NCBI RefSeq assembly: GCF_002752635.1
Contig: NZ_AYTW01000011.1
Coordinates: forward strand, 1-64,000
Direction: 5' to 3'
Source of the DNA: Mesotoga sp. Brook.08.105.5.1
Lineage (GTDB): Bacteria > Thermotogota > Thermotogae > Petrotogales > Kosmotogaceae
Length of the DNA: 64,000 nucleotides
In this document: positions 36,484 to 44,837 of the stretch, piece after piece
Layout of the letters: each line of letters begins with the position of its first letter
Numbering within the stretch: the stretch's first letter is position 1
Program-made: the position numbers and the translations under genes
The notes under the pieces: generated by a model
Told to the model about the DNA's origin: nothing
Database searches by the model: none
Seen by the model: the letters and a program-made list of their open reading frames with translations, nothing else

Positions 36484-36957
36484 CTAAGCCTCAAAGTCCT
36501 TGACAAACTTATCGATGTTGCTTGAAACAATGTGGGGCTGAGGCTTACCTTTCGAAGCTGCCTTCAGCATCATTCTTGAAAGAAAACCCAGTCTTTCTAG
36601 ATTGAACTCGCCACCAAAAAACCCTTTTGTCTTGCATTTGTCAAGAAACTCCTTAGGGAAGTTCTGAGAGAGGTACTCTTCAAAGTTCTCTTCTCCTGAA
36701 CCCATGCAGAGAAATACTCCAAGCCTCTTCGACTTAAGGTCTTCAAGGTTCCTTCTCACAAATTCCGTTATCTCCTTGTTTGCCTTGCCGATTCTGATCG
36801 ATGCCCCAACGATCACGGCATCGAATTCTTTGAGTTTCGGAGATGGGTCTTTCTTGATGTTGATTATCTCTGGTTCCTCAGAGAGTTTCTTTGAGATTTC
36901 GCTTGCACACTTTTCCACAGTTCCGCTCCAAGTCGAGTAGATTATCGCGGTCTTCAT
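36484..36957 (-). CDS. Flavodoxin-domain protein
   Basis: A 157-residue protein with a flavodoxin fold: the N-terminal phosphate loop reads IIYSTWSGTVEKCA, followed by AVIVGASIRIGKANKE and GVFLCMGSGEENFEEYL. The pattern fits the flavodoxin_5/HemG-like group of flavoproteins. It starts at ATG behind TAGGAGG. No haem-biosynthesis gene is nearby. A general role in electron transfer, possibly with the neighbouring FMN-binding protein, is inferred. Confidence 0.83.
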   Translation of the reverse strand: MKTAIIYSTWSGTVEKCASEISKKLSEEPEIINIKKDPSPKLKEFDAVIVGASIRIGKANKEITEFVRRNLEDLKSKRLGVFLCMGSGEENFEEYLSQNFPKEFLDKCKTKGFFGGEFNLERLGFLSRMMLKAASKGKPQPHIVSSNIDKFVKDFEA

Positions 36958-37106
36958 AAGAGACGCCTCCTAAAGGTGAGGATTGGTACTTCATTGTTTA
37001 ACAAATACAGTTTACATGATAAGAGACTGCGAAGCCTTAGCAGATGAATAGTTTGAGTTATCTCCGTTGCCTGTAGCGTATTTAGTGTACAAGTCATCGA
37101 TCGGAC

Positions 37107-37134
37107 TTGAAGAATTCGGGCATTGTGTTATAAT
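37107..37134 (+). promoter_or_regulatory. Promoter of the rpsF-ssb-rpsR operon
   Basis: TTGAAG at 37107-37112 and TATAAT at 37129-37134 are spaced by 16 bases, a good sigma-70 promoter. Transcription should begin near 37141 and give a leader of about 59 bases before rpsF. Confidence 0.6.
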
Positions 37135-37152
37135 TCTATGCGTTGAATTCCC

Positions 37153-37174
37153 GCTTTGCCGCAGAAGGCAAGGC
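37153..37174 (+). promoter_or_regulatory. rpsF leader hairpin, candidate S6:S18 autoregulation site
   Basis: GCTTTGCC and GGCAAGGC form an eight-base-pair stem (one G-T pair) with a six-base loop GCAGAA, inside the predicted 59-base leader and just ahead of the GGGAGGAGG ribosome site. Many bacteria regulate rpsF operons by binding of the S6:S18 complex to a leader hairpin. The position fits, but I could not confirm the conserved bulge of that motif. Confidence 0.4.
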
Positions 37175-37199
37175 CACAGACCAAGGGAGGAGGAAGTTA

Positions 37200-37673
37200 A
37201 TGAGCAGGATCTACGAAACTATGTTCATAGTCTCGCCGAAGCTAGATGAAGAGAATCGGAATGCGATGGCTGAAAAGGTTAGAGACTATATTGTTGAACG
37301 AGTCGGAGGAACAATCGAGAAGTTCGACAGATGGGGTGTCAGGAAACTAGCTTACAGGGTTACAAAAGGCTTCAGCGAAGGCGACTACACGGTTATTCAG
37401 TTCAAGGCTGACCCCGAATCGGTTGATATCCTCGAGAGATTCTTTGGTATCACCCCTGAAGTTTTCAGATGGCAGACATTCAGGAGAGAAGATCTTGAAA
37501 AGGCGGAGAAAAAAGCTTTGCTGAAAAAAGACGAAGCGGCAGAACAGCCGGTGGTTGAAGAAAGCGTTCAGAATGCTGAGTCAGAAGAAACACCGGTTGA
37601 AGATACAGCAACTGAAGAAGCGGTCGCCGTTGAAGTAGAAACTACTGAAGAAGAAAAGCAGACGGAGGAGTAA
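37200..37673 (+). CDS. rpsF: 30S ribosomal protein S6
   Basis: 157 residues. The first 95 match S6 (MSRIYETMFIVSPKLDEE, WGVRKLAYRVTKGFSEGDY, ERFFGITPEVFRWQTFR). The rest is a long acidic tail rich in Glu, Val and Thr. S6 binds S18 on the 30S platform. The start at 37200 follows GGGAGGAGG. The frame is open upstream to 37143, within the leader. The tail of about 60 acidic residues is longer than in most bacteria. Confidence 0.97.
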   Translation: MSRIYETMFIVSPKLDEENRNAMAEKVRDYIVERVGGTIEKFDRWGVRKLAYRVTKGFSEGDYTVIQFKADPESVDILERFFGITPEVFRWQTFRREDLEKAEKKALLKKDEAAEQPVVEESVQNAESEETPVEDTATEEAVAVEVETTEEEKQTEE

Positions 37674-37676
37674 GAA

Positions 37677-38138
37677 ATGTCGATTAGCTACAATCATGTT
37701 GTCTTGATAGGTAGACTAACTCGCGATCCGGAGATCAAGTTCGCTGCCAGTGGCACTCAAATTGCAACGTTCACTCTTGCAGTTGACAGAAATGTCGCGT
37801 CATCCAATAACGACAGTACCGACTTCATAAGGATTGTGACCTTTGGAAAAACAGCGGAGTTCGTTGGCAACTATTTAACGAAAGGCAGACTTATACTTGT
37901 AGAGGGCTCTCTCAGAATTAACAAGTGGAAGACGCAGGACGGTGAATCGAGGTCAATGGCCGAGGTTGCCGCCTCCAACATACGATTCATGGAGACAAAG
38001 GCACAGGCTCAACAGAGTTCTGGAGGTTTTGAGAGATCGACTCAGGATAATGATTTGGTTGAGAGCACTGGAAACGATGACATTACTTTCTTTGGAAGCG
38101 ACACGGGTGACTCCGGAAGCGACGATATCCCATTTTGA
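37677..38138 (+). CDS. ssb: Single-stranded DNA-binding protein
   Basis: A 153-residue SSB with an N-terminal OB fold (HVVLIGRLTRDPEIKFAASG, FIRIVTFGKTAEFVGNYLTKG, VEGSLRINKWK), a flexible middle and the conserved acidic C-terminus ending DDIPF, which binds partner proteins. It lies three bases after rpsF, between rpsF and rpsR, the common bacterial order. Confidence 0.97.
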   Translation: MSISYNHVVLIGRLTRDPEIKFAASGTQIATFTLAVDRNVASSNNDSTDFIRIVTFGKTAEFVGNYLTKGRLILVEGSLRINKWKTQDGESRSMAEVAASNIRFMETKAQAQQSSGGFERSTQDNDLVESTGNDDITFFGSDTGDSGSDDIPF

Positions 38139-38153
38139 GGCAGGTGGAAGATT

Positions 38154-38387
38154 ATGGTAAAAGATAATAGGCGAAGAGGAAGAAGCAGAAGAAAGTGCAG
38201 ACTCTGCGGTACAAAGACAAAGTACATTGACTATAAGAACACTTCTTTGTTGCGCGACTATGTTACCGAAAAGGGCAAGATTATCCCAAAGAGGATTACA
38301 GGTAACTGCGCGAAACACCAGAGGATGGTGAAGGAAGCGATTCAGAGGGCGAGATTCATGGCGCTGCTTCCTTACACAAAAGAGTGA
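38154..38387 (+). CDS. rpsR: 30S ribosomal protein S18
   Basis: 77 residues with the S18 core: [26 protein letters not shown] followed by [23 protein letters not shown]. The N-terminal [19 protein letters not shown] keeps a CxxC pair, and with Cys and His in NCAKH it forms the zinc-binding (C+) version. It follows ssb behind GGCAGGTGGAAG-type spacing and ends just before a terminator hairpin. Confidence 0.97.
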   Translation: MVKDNRRRGRSRRKCRLCGTKTKYIDYKNTSLLRDYVTEKGKIIPKRITGNCAKHQRMVKEAIQRARFMALLPYTKE

Positions 38388-38399
38388 TAGAGTCAGTCA

Positions 38400-38424
38400 G
38401 GGAGGCGAATAGCCTCCCTTTTTT
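38400..38424 (+). terminator. Terminator/attenuator abutting the rplI ribosome site
   Basis: GGGAGGC-GAATA-GCCTCCC followed by TTTTTT forms a clear intrinsic terminator. It is immediately followed by AAAAGGAGG, the rplI ribosome site. Read-through rather than a new promoter seems to supply rplI, since no promoter fits between. Confidence 0.8.
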
Positions 38425-38439
38425 AAAAGGAGGTTTCTT

Positions 38440-38895
38440 ATGAAGGTGATTCTTCTGAAAGACGTAAACAACGTTGGAAAAGCCGGTGAAGTGAAGAACG
38501 TATCTGATGGTTACGGTAGAAACTTCCTTATTCCAAAGGGGTTTGCAGTTGAAGCCAATCAGAAAGAGATGGCAAAGCTCAAGCACATTCAGAAACAGCA
38601 GGAAGAAAAGGAAGAAAGAATAAAGAAGGCCAGTGAAGATCTGTTGCACGAGCTCCAGAAACACCACTTCGTGATAAAGGCTAAGTCCGGATCTAGCGGC
38701 AAGCTATTTGGAGCAGTCACCTCCGGAGATATTTCCAGCCACATCAAGAGTTTGCTTGGTCTTGTGGTCGATAAGAAGAACATAGAGCTAGAGGAACATA
38801 TCAAACAGACTGGTGAATACAAGATAGATGTTAAGCTTCCGGGAAATGTTAAAGGAAAGATTGCATTGAAAGTGGAAGGGCTGGAGGAAGACTGA
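38440..38895 (+). CDS. rplI: 50S ribosomal protein L9
   Basis: A 151-residue two-domain L9. The N-terminal rRNA-binding domain is [20 protein letters not shown] with [10 protein letters not shown] long connecting helix follows (about 40-75, rich in Lys/Glu), then a C-terminal domain with [12 protein letters not shown]. The gene lies behind a terminator hairpin that touches its ribosome site, in the usual rpsF-ssb-rpsR-rplI order. Confidence 0.97.
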   Translation: MKVILLKDVNNVGKAGEVKNVSDGYGRNFLIPKGFAVEANQKEMAKLKHIQKQQEEKEERIKKASEDLLHELQKHHFVIKAKSGSSGKLFGAVTSGDISSHIKSLLGLVVDKKNIELEEHIKQTGEYKIDVKLPGNVKGKIALKVEGLEED

Positions 38896-38896
38896 T

Positions 38897-39748
38897 TTGG
38901 AGTTTCAGATTTTCTCGAAGGCTCTCTACTCAACATGGATTCTATATCGACCCGAAAGGATACTCTTCGATGTGGGAGAGGGTATATCCACTGTTCTTGG
39001 CAACAGCGTCTATGCGATAAAAGATATCTTCCTTACCCACGGTCATGTCGATCACATTTCCGGACTCTGGGGCCTGATAAATACCCGAAACACGGCAATG
39101 GGCGACCGGAACAAGCCTTTGAGAATTAGTTTCCCCTCGGGCAATCGAGCTATCGAAGCTTACCTCGATTTTATCATTGGAATGAATCCTCGATTAAGAT
39201 ATAACATGATAGTCAACCCGATAAACGTCGGAGATGAAGTGTATCTTAGAACTGCAGGCAGCTTCAGGAGACATGTTACTCCCTTCAGAGTGAAACATAC
39301 AATCGGCGAGATCAGCTACGGTTACCATATCTATGAAGAGAGAAAGAAGCTAAAAGAGGAATACGCCGGTCTCTCATCAAAGGAGATTGCCGGTGTAGTC
39401 AGTGAGAAAGGTAGAGAAGAGATTACTGACACTTATCTTAAGAAGATCGTGACCATCAGTGGAGACACATTCGCACTTCCTCCCGAGGTTATTGCCGATT
39501 CGGAGACGTTGCTCCATGAGTGCACTTTTCTGGTCGGGAAGGATAGAAGGAATCAGAATCATTCCAGCATTGAGGAAGTAATCGACAGTGTGAGAAATAG
39601 CAAGGGTATAAAGAGATTGATATTGTATCATATATCGGGACGGTACACATCCAAGATGAAAAAATGGCATAATATAATTAAGAAGGAACTTGACGGTTCC
39701 GAACTTGAGGTGTTTCTTGTTCACCCGGAACATGTTTTTGAACTGTAA
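38897..39748 (+). CDS. rnz: Ribonuclease Z-like metallo-beta-lactamase-fold protein
   Basis: A 283-residue MBL-fold protein with the zinc motif THGHVDHISGL (HxHxDH), then a later ETLLHECTFL and a C-terminal LYHISGRYT supplying further ligands. The short version of the substrate-binding arm and overall length match the unusual Thermotoga-type tRNase Z, which trims tRNA 3' ends. The start is TTG, one base after the rplI stop, behind CTGGAGGAAG at the end of rplI, so the genes are coupled. Confidence 0.82.
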   Translation: MEFQIFSKALYSTWILYRPERILFDVGEGISTVLGNSVYAIKDIFLTHGHVDHISGLWGLINTRNTAMGDRNKPLRISFPSGNRAIEAYLDFIIGMNPRLRYNMIVNPINVGDEVYLRTAGSFRRHVTPFRVKHTIGEISYGYHIYEERKKLKEEYAGLSSKEIAGVVSEKGREEITDTYLKKIVTISGDTFALPPEVIADSETLLHECTFLVGKDRRNQNHSSIEEVIDSVRNSKGIKRLILYHISGRYTSKMKKWHNIIKKELDGSELEVFLVHPEHVFEL

Positions 39749-39781
39749 GGTTGTTCTGAGTACTCCGGGAGGAGGTAAAGA

Positions 39782-40225
39782 ATGGGCTACATAGGCTGGA
39801 TGATTTTCGGCGTTGTCTTACTCGTGGCAGAGATAATTACTCCTACGTTCTTCTTTCTGTGGTTTTCTATTGGTTCCTTTCTCGCAGGTCTGGCATCAAT
39901 GTTTTCTTTCGGTTTCGGCTGGCAGGTACTTGTCTTTGCAGTAAGCAGCTCTTTGTTGGTGCTTCTAACAAGACCGATTGCCAGAAGGCTTTCAAAAGGT
40001 GATTCGCCGAGGAAGATGTACATAGACGGAATGGTGGGCTCTTTGGGACGTGTGATGGTCGAGATTAACCCGGTGCTGGAAAAAGGCAGGGTCAGGATAG
40101 AAGGAGAAGACTGGAGAGCCAACTCGATTAACGGTGAAGTAATACCGGTGGATACCGTGGTGAAAGTGGTGAGACTGGAAGGTACTCTGGTCTATGTCGA
40201 GAGAGTAAACGATAACACTCAGTGA
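39782..40225 (+). CDS. NfeD-family membrane protein
   Basis: A 147-residue protein with three N-terminal transmembrane helices (about 5-65) and a C-terminal OB-fold domain (about 80-145, with DGMVGSLGRVMVEINP, GRVRIEGEDWRANS and VPVDTVVKVVRLEGTLVYVE-like segments). This is the short NfeD type that partners SPFH proteins in membrane microdomain or membrane-quality complexes. The SPFH gene follows after 22 bases. The start lies behind GGGAGGAGG. Confidence 0.9.
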   Translation: MGYIGWMIFGVVLLVAEIITPTFFFLWFSIGSFLAGLASMFSFGFGWQVLVFAVSSSLLVLLTRPIARRLSKGDSPRKMYIDGMVGSLGRVMVEINPVLEKGRVRIEGEDWRANSINGEVIPVDTVVKVVRLEGTLVYVERVNDNTQ

Positions 40226-40247
40226 ATGATAGAAAGGGGGATCAGAA

Positions 40248-41180
40248 ATGGTTTTTTGGTTGATACTTGCAGCAGTAATATTCATCATTGCAGCTTCAGG
40301 AATAAAGATTATCCGTCCGTTCGAGAAGGGACTGGTAGAGAGACTCGGAAAGTACAGAAGAGATGCAGAACCGGGTCTTCAGTTCATAATTCCGTTTATT
40401 GAAAGGATGGTAAAGGTCGATCTCAGAGAGACAGTTATCGACGTGCCACCTCAAGAGGTCATAACAAAGGATAACGTTGTCGTCACCGTTGACGCTATCA
40501 TATACTTCCAGATAACCGATGCATTCAGGGTCGTATACAACGTCGCTAATTTCGAGATCGCAGCCATAAAGCTGGCTCAGACAAACCTAAGGAACGTTAT
40601 CGGTGAGATGGAGCTGGACCAGACACTTACCTCAAGAGAGCGAATAAACGTTACTCTGAGAGAGGTACTTGACGAAGCCACGGACAAGTGGGGAGTCAAG
40701 GTCACTAGAGTTGAGATCAAGAAGATCGATCCACCTCAGGACATAATGGATGCCATGTCCAAGCAGATGAAGGCTGAGAGAACCAAGAGAGCCGTCATTC
40801 TGGAGGCCGAAGGTTATAAGCAGTCGGAGATAACGAAAGCCGAAGGCGATAAGATGTCCGCGATACTTCAGGCCGAAGGTCAGAGCGAATCAATAAAGAG
40901 AGTCGCAGAAGCCAACAAGTTCAAGCTGATAGCAGAGGCCGAGGGTCAGGCTAACGCTATAGTTAACGTCTTCAAGGCCATTCATGAGGGTGATCCGACG
41001 AAAGACGTTATTGCTATCAGATACCTGGAGTCCCTTAAGCAGATTGCAGATGGTAAGGCAAACAAGGTCTTCTTGCCTTATGAGAGCAGTGCAATGCTTA
41101 GCTCGATAGGTGCAATGGCGGAGATCTTCAGAGAAGGGAAAGACAGTTCAGACGGCAATGAGAAGGTAAGCAAGAAGTGA
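40248..41180 (+). CDS. SPFH/stomatin-like protein (QmcA-type)
   Basis: A 310-residue protein with one N-terminal membrane helix, an SPFH domain (about 25-185, opening [21 protein letters not shown]), and a long Ala/Glu/Lys-rich coiled coil with repeated [12 protein letters not shown] and AEGQ units. Such proteins oligomerise into membrane rings. Together with the preceding NfeD-type gene it forms the widely conserved YbbK/QmcA-NfeD pair. Confidence 0.93.
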   Translation: MVFWLILAAVIFIIAASGIKIIRPFEKGLVERLGKYRRDAEPGLQFIIPFIERMVKVDLRETVIDVPPQEVITKDNVVVTVDAIIYFQITDAFRVVYNVANFEIAAIKLAQTNLRNVIGEMELDQTLTSRERINVTLREVLDEATDKWGVKVTRVEIKKIDPPQDIMDAMSKQMKAERTKRAVILEAEGYKQSEITKAEGDKMSAILQAEGQSESIKRVAEANKFKLIAEAEGQANAIVNVFKAIHEGDPTKDVIAIRYLESLKQIADGKANKVFLPYESSAMLSSIGAMAEIFREGKDSSDGNEKVSKK

Positions 41181-41185
41181 TCTGA

Positions 41186-41737
41186 TTGTTAGTCAGTGAT
41201 ATTGTTCACATTTTTCTGAGTTTCTTAATTATTACTGTGTTGGCCACCGTCCTTTCGGTGGCCTCAGTTTTTGCCTTTCAGCGTCAAATAAGAAAACCGA
41301 CTTTCTTTCTTCTGTTTATGAACATTGCCTTTGCAAATGGATTCATCTTTCTAAGTACTATGCTATTCACGGATAATTACAGACTTCACAATCTAGTCCT
41401 CTTCCTGATCGCCTATCTCTATGTATATGGATCGTTAGGCAGACACATGTCGAGATACGATGACACATTTCGTATGTTGTTTCTTTCCATGGGGTATACG
41501 CGTCAGGAGTTCTTCAAGAAATACCTCATCGTACAGGGAAAATGGAAGTTGGCCGACTGCATCCTTACCTTTTCTGCGATCGCAACTGTCATAAGGTTCT
41601 TATCTGACCACCTAAAGTATTTCTATCCCGACGAATGGCTGCAGATAATGCTTCTATTCACAGTCATCTGCCTGACCGTTGGCGTAAGCAGATGGTTTGG
41701 CGACAGTTCTGTAAACAAGCTGTCAAAGGAAGAGTAA
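41186..41737 (+). CDS. Four-helix membrane protein of unknown function
   Basis: About 183 residues with four hydrophobic helices (near 8-30, 40-60, 65-85 and 145-162). The loop LFLSMGYTRQEFFKKYLIVQG resembles the cytoplasmic coupling loops of ABC or FtsX-like permeases, but no family is recognised. The TTG start at 41186 lies five bases after the SPFH stop and lacks a clear ribosome site, so the start is uncertain. Coupling to the SPFH gene is likely. Confidence 0.5.
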   Translation: MLVSDIVHIFLSFLIITVLATVLSVASVFAFQRQIRKPTFFLLFMNIAFANGFIFLSTMLFTDNYRLHNLVLFLIAYLYVYGSLGRHMSRYDDTFRMLFLSMGYTRQEFFKKYLIVQGKWKLADCILTFSAIATVIRFLSDHLKYFYPDEWLQIMLLFTVICLTVGVSRWFGDSSVNKLSKEE

Positions 41738-41751
41738 CATACAGATGATAT

Positions 41752-41776
41752 CATACCCCTATAGGGTATGCATAAT
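41752..41776 (+). promoter_or_regulatory. CsoR/CstR-like operator overlapping the PDO-trxB promoter
   Basis: CATACCC-CTATA-GGGTATG at 41752-41770 is a perfect seven-base inverted repeat directly followed by a CATAAT -10 element (41771-41776). C/G tracts flanked by ATA/TAT are the hallmark of operators for the CsoR family (copper, persulfide or aldehyde sensors). The site lies where -10/-35 spacer and operator would overlap. The palindrome is seen directly. The regulator class is inferred, and no csoR gene is in this window. Confidence 0.6.
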
Positions 41777-41800
41777 ACGGAATTCCAAGGAGGTATAGTT

Positions 41801-42445
41801 ATGGCAAAGTTATTTCCGGACAATACAATAAAACAGGTTAAAGAGGTCTTTGGCAGCATGGAAGGTCCTGTAAAGGCACTTCTCTTCAAGAGTGACAAGA
41901 ACTGCGATTACTGTTCCACTGCCGAACAGATGTTGAAAGAACTCTCGGAAATTGAAGGAAAGATAACCTTCGAAGTTCATAATCTTGAATCGGAAATGGC
42001 CGATAAGTATCGCATTGATCTAGCTCCTAGTATAGTTCTGCTCAATCCGGACGGAGATGACAAGGGAGTAAGGTTCCTCGGCATACCGGCCGGTCATGAG
42101 TTCGGCACGCTTTTGCAGGACATTGTCTCTTTTTCTAAGGGAGCACTTCCAGAGCTTTCTGAGGACTCGATCAAGAAGATTGAAGCGATAAGTTCGCCTG
42201 TAGACATAAAGGTCTTTGTGACCACTACTTGCCCGTACTGTCCCAGGGCCGTTATCACGGCTCACAATATTGCTATGGCAAACAAGAATATTACTGCATA
42301 CATGGTTGAAGCGAATGAGTTCACGGAACTGTCAAAGAAGTACGGTGTCTCTTCTGTACCACAGATTGTGATTAACGACAAGGTGACTTTCGTTGGAGCT
42401 TATCCGGAAGGTCAGTACGTAGATCAGGTATTGAAGGCCGTATAA
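41801..42445 (+). CDS. Protein disulfide oxidoreductase, glutaredoxin-like, two-domain
   Basis: A 214-residue protein with two thioredoxin folds and two active sites, CDYC (35-38) and CPYC (144-147). This is the PDO architecture found in Thermotoga and hyperthermophilic archaea, used for cytoplasmic disulfide exchange and as electron acceptor of thioredoxin reductase. ATG at 41801 follows AAGGAGGTATAGTT. The frame also opens upstream in the operator, which argues against that start. The thioredoxin reductase gene follows after 11 bases. Confidence 0.92.
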   Translation: MAKLFPDNTIKQVKEVFGSMEGPVKALLFKSDKNCDYCSTAEQMLKELSEIEGKITFEVHNLESEMADKYRIDLAPSIVLLNPDGDDKGVRFLGIPAGHEFGTLLQDIVSFSKGALPELSEDSIKKIEAISSPVDIKVFVTTTCPYCPRAVITAHNIAMANKNITAYMVEANEFTELSKKYGVSSVPQIVINDKVTFVGAYPEGQYVDQVLKAV

Positions 42446-42456
42446 GGAGGAGCAGA

Positions 42457-43416
42457 ATGTCATTCTTCGAACTTGGCAGCGCAAAGAAATCCGTTTTGAG
42501 AGACTCTTATGATGTAGTTATTATTGGAGGAGGTCCTAGCGGAATCACTGCGGGAATTTATGCCGTTCAGGCAGGACTGAGTCCTTTGATCATCGAGAAG
42601 GCGCTGGATGGCGGGCAGATGAACAATACCCGGGCAGTTGAGAACTGGACGGGTTTCACCAGTATCAGCGGAATGGAACTGAGTGAGAAGATGGCTGAAC
42701 ACGCGAGAGCTTTTGACGTGCCTTTCACATATAGTGAGGTTGTCGATCTAGAAATTGATGAAGAGGAGAAAGCGGTTGTCCTTGACAATGGAAAGAAGAT
42801 AATGTCGAAGGTCATTATACTCGCCACAGGATCGAATCCGAGAAAGCTCGGCGTGAAAGGCGAAGAAGAATTCAAGGGAAGAGGAATAAGCTATTGCGCA
42901 ACTTGTGACGGACACTTCTTTTCCGATAAACACATCGCTGTAATTGGCGGAGGGAACAGTGCTCTCGATGAATCGCTTTATCTGAGCAAAATGGTTAGCA
43001 AGATAACAGTGATTCAGAATCTCCCGAAGCTAACTGCCGACAAACTTCTGCAGAAAAAGCTGAACGACACAGGTAAGGTTGAGTATGTTTTCAGTTCAGT
43101 AGTAGATTCAGTTGAAGGCGATTCTCAGCTGAGAAGGTTGAACATCAGGAGTGTCGACACTGGCGAAATAACTCCGCTTGAGGTGGATGGAGTATTTGTT
43201 TTCATTGGGCTAATTCCGAACTCTCAGTTCTTGAAAGGAAAGGTGGAGCTCAACGAGTTCGGTTATGTCAAGACAAACGATTTCATGGAGACAAACAAGA
43301 AGGCCGTCTACGCAATTGGTGATGTAAGAGAAAAAGAGGTTAGACAGATAGTTACGGCAGCGGCCGATGGATCAATAGCGATTTACCACGCGGCAAGAAA
43401 CTATTTCTACGATTGA
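42457..43416 (+). CDS. trxB: Thioredoxin reductase
   Basis: A 319-residue flavoprotein with the FAD site IIGGGPSGITAG (near 23-32), the redox-active CATCDGH (147-153), the pyridine-nucleotide motif VIGGGNSALDE (near 162-172) and a C-terminal VYAIGDVREK FAD stretch. It reduces the CxxC sites of its partner, most likely the PDO protein encoded just upstream, since no thioredoxin gene is present. The start follows AAGGAGGAGCAGA. Confidence 0.95.
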   Translation: MSFFELGSAKKSVLRDSYDVVIIGGGPSGITAGIYAVQAGLSPLIIEKALDGGQMNNTRAVENWTGFTSISGMELSEKMAEHARAFDVPFTYSEVVDLEIDEEEKAVVLDNGKKIMSKVIILATGSNPRKLGVKGEEEFKGRGISYCATCDGHFFSDKHIAVIGGGNSALDESLYLSKMVSKITVIQNLPKLTADKLLQKKLNDTGKVEYVFSSVVDSVEGDSQLRRLNIRSVDTGEITPLEVDGVFVFIGLIPNSQFLKGKVELNEFGYVKTNDFMETNKKAVYAIGDVREKEVRQIVTAAADGSIAIYHAARNYFYD

Positions 43417-43430
43417 CTAGACTCCATAGT

Positions 43431-43463
43431 ATAGAAAAAGAGCGCAGGACGCTCTTTTTCTAT
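43431..43463. terminator. Bidirectional terminator between trxB and LD-carboxypeptidase
   Basis: ATAGAAAAAGAGCG and its complement form a 14-base-pair stem with loop CAGGA. Both strands end the stem with a T-rich arm, so it can stop transcription from both convergent genes. It touches the stop codon of the minus-strand gene. Confidence 0.85.
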
Positions 43464-44404
43464 TTTATTCTTGCCTCGGGAACTGGAAGAATCTCGATTG
43501 TCCCCTTCTCCATGTCTATTTCCACCCACTGACCTACGGGAAGTACAACCTTTGGGAAGTCCCCGTGGTAACTTGGCAAACCGATCCAGACAGGAATCTC
43601 TTTGTCCAGAAAATAGTCGTGTATCACCCTCTTTATGTCGTCTAGATCGCCGTTCTTGATCTCCGTGAATCCCGCAAAAACAACACCTCTGAGTGACGAA
43701 AAGTCATCTAGATGTGCAATATTCCAAATCATTCTCTCAAGTGATTCTTTTGTCTCGCTTACATCCTCAAGCACCAGGATAGCGTCCTTCAGCGAGCCCA
43801 GATATTCAGTCCCCTGAAGGGTCTGAAACAAAGAAAGATTTGCCGGTATAAGCCTTCCGGCCATCTTGCCTTCAATTACTGGAATGGACTGGTAATTGAA
43901 ACGAATAGTCCTCTCTCCGTTGAATATCGCTGCGATGTTTTGGACTGACTGGGTGTCCGATCCAAGCTCGACCGCAACCATAGGTCCGTGGAACGTCGTT
44001 AGACCTGTCTTGAAATAGATCGAAAGAAGCAGTGCGGTGATATCGCTGTAGCCAACCAGGGGCTTCGGGTTTGAAGCGATCAAGCCCCAATCGAGCCAGT
44101 CCAGAAGGTTATACGAGCCATAACCTCCTCTGGCAGTGATAATCGCATCATATTCTGGATTTGCGAAGGCTTCGTTCAGCTCATTAGCCTTTTCTCTAGA
44201 CGAAAGCGATACCTGGCAGCTTCTTCCAACTACAACACGGTATCCAACACTTCTCAAAGCGTTAACGCCGCTCTCAAGCTTTGCTCTTTCGGGAAAGCTT
44301 GCAGGAGCGGTGACGAAAATCGTTTTGATCTCTCTCGAAATCAATACAGGCGAAGTCAAAAGAATACCAGTACATACCATGATTGTCAACCATACCCTTC
44401 TCAT
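43460..44404 (-). CDS. LD-carboxypeptidase, family S66
   Basis: A 314-residue protein with an N-terminal hydrophobic segment (MRRVWLTIMVCTGILL), so it may be exported or anchored. The S66 nucleophile Ser lies in TARGGYGSYNLL-(IITARGGYG) context with LVGYSDITALLL and TFHGPMV. A Glu is in LILEDVSETKES, and the C-terminal GVVFAGFTE and VWIGLPSYHG precede the catalytic His. The family trims the terminal D-alanine from tetrapeptides of murein. ATG at 44404 follows GGAGGATTTC. The frame extends 39 bases further. Confidence 0.88.
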   Translation of the reverse strand: MRRVWLTIMVCTGILLTSPVLISREIKTIFVTAPASFPERAKLESGVNALRSVGYRVVVGRSCQVSLSSREKANELNEAFANPEYDAIITARGGYGSYNLLDWLDWGLIASNPKPLVGYSDITALLLSIYFKTGLTTFHGPMVAVELGSDTQSVQNIAAIFNGERTIRFNYQSIPVIEGKMAGRLIPANLSLFQTLQGTEYLGSLKDAILVLEDVSETKESLERMIWNIAHLDDFSSLRGVVFAGFTEIKNGDLDDIKRVIHDYFLDKEIPVWIGLPSYHGDFPKVVLPVGQWVEIDMEKGTIEILPVPEARIK

Positions 44405-44536
44405 GAAATCCTCCAGCTTGATGTGTCTACTATAGTTTGCCATTCATGAGCTCCAAAATCAACATGCAAGAGGCAACTCCCGAAAAAAAAACATGCCGTT
44501 GACGAATGAGATCGAGATAAGACGAGAAAGTGCGTT
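44405..44536. other. Flank of hairpin array A
   Basis: The first 30 bases hold the leader of the carboxypeptidase gene. From about 44485 the sequence matches words found beside the other hairpin arrays (GAGATCGAGATAAGACGAGAA against GATCGAGACAAGACGAGAA near 55060). No gene. Confidence 0.55.
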
Positions 44537-44770
44537 GTCGCAATGCCCGGAAGAGCATCCGGAGACGCATTGCTGCCTTCGGCAGGAAGTGATGCGCCGA
44601 AAAGCATCGGCGGAAGTGATGCCCGGAGGAACATCCGGGGAAGTGATGCTGGAATGAAACATCCGACGCAAGGCTGGGCAAGAACGGCCCAGGTCGCAAT
44701 GCCGGCGAAGATCATGCCGGGACGCAAGGCTGGCGAGGATCATGCCAGGTCGCAATGCCCGCTTCGCGGG
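44537..44770 (+). repeat. Hairpin array A (constant linker plus variable stems)
   Basis: Nine units, each a 9-base linker (GTCGCAATG, GACGCAAGG or GAAGTGATG) and a short hairpin. Stems in order include CCGGA/TCCGG, CTGCC/GGCAG, CGCCGA/TCGGCG, CCCGGA/TCCGGG, a degenerate one, CTGGGC/GCCCAG, CCGGC/GCCGG, CTGGC/GCCAG and CCCGC/GCGGG. Loops recur (AAAGCA, GGAACA, GAAGATCAT, TTC). Unit lengths vary and are not multiples of three. Reading frames through it lack stops only because of composition. Confidence 0.8.
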
Positions 44771-44837
44771 GAAGATCTTCGCCTAAGAATGCGCATCGAG
44801 AAAGAGCATTGTCGAGATGTTCGCTTCGCTCACGAAA

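Noticed and set aside
44401-44755. Several overlapping open frames through hairpin array A (and similar ones at 55.1, 60.0 and 60.5 kb) rich in Ala, Ser, Pro and Arg
   Set aside because: They are open because the repeat lacks stop codons. Unit lengths are not multiples of three, the stems covary as structure, and no ribosome site or signal is present.
44537-44770. Possible CRISPR array
   Set aside because: The constant part is only 9 bases and the variable parts are self-complementary hairpins of 13-18 bases, unlike repeats of 23-50 bases with unique spacers. No cas genes are present.
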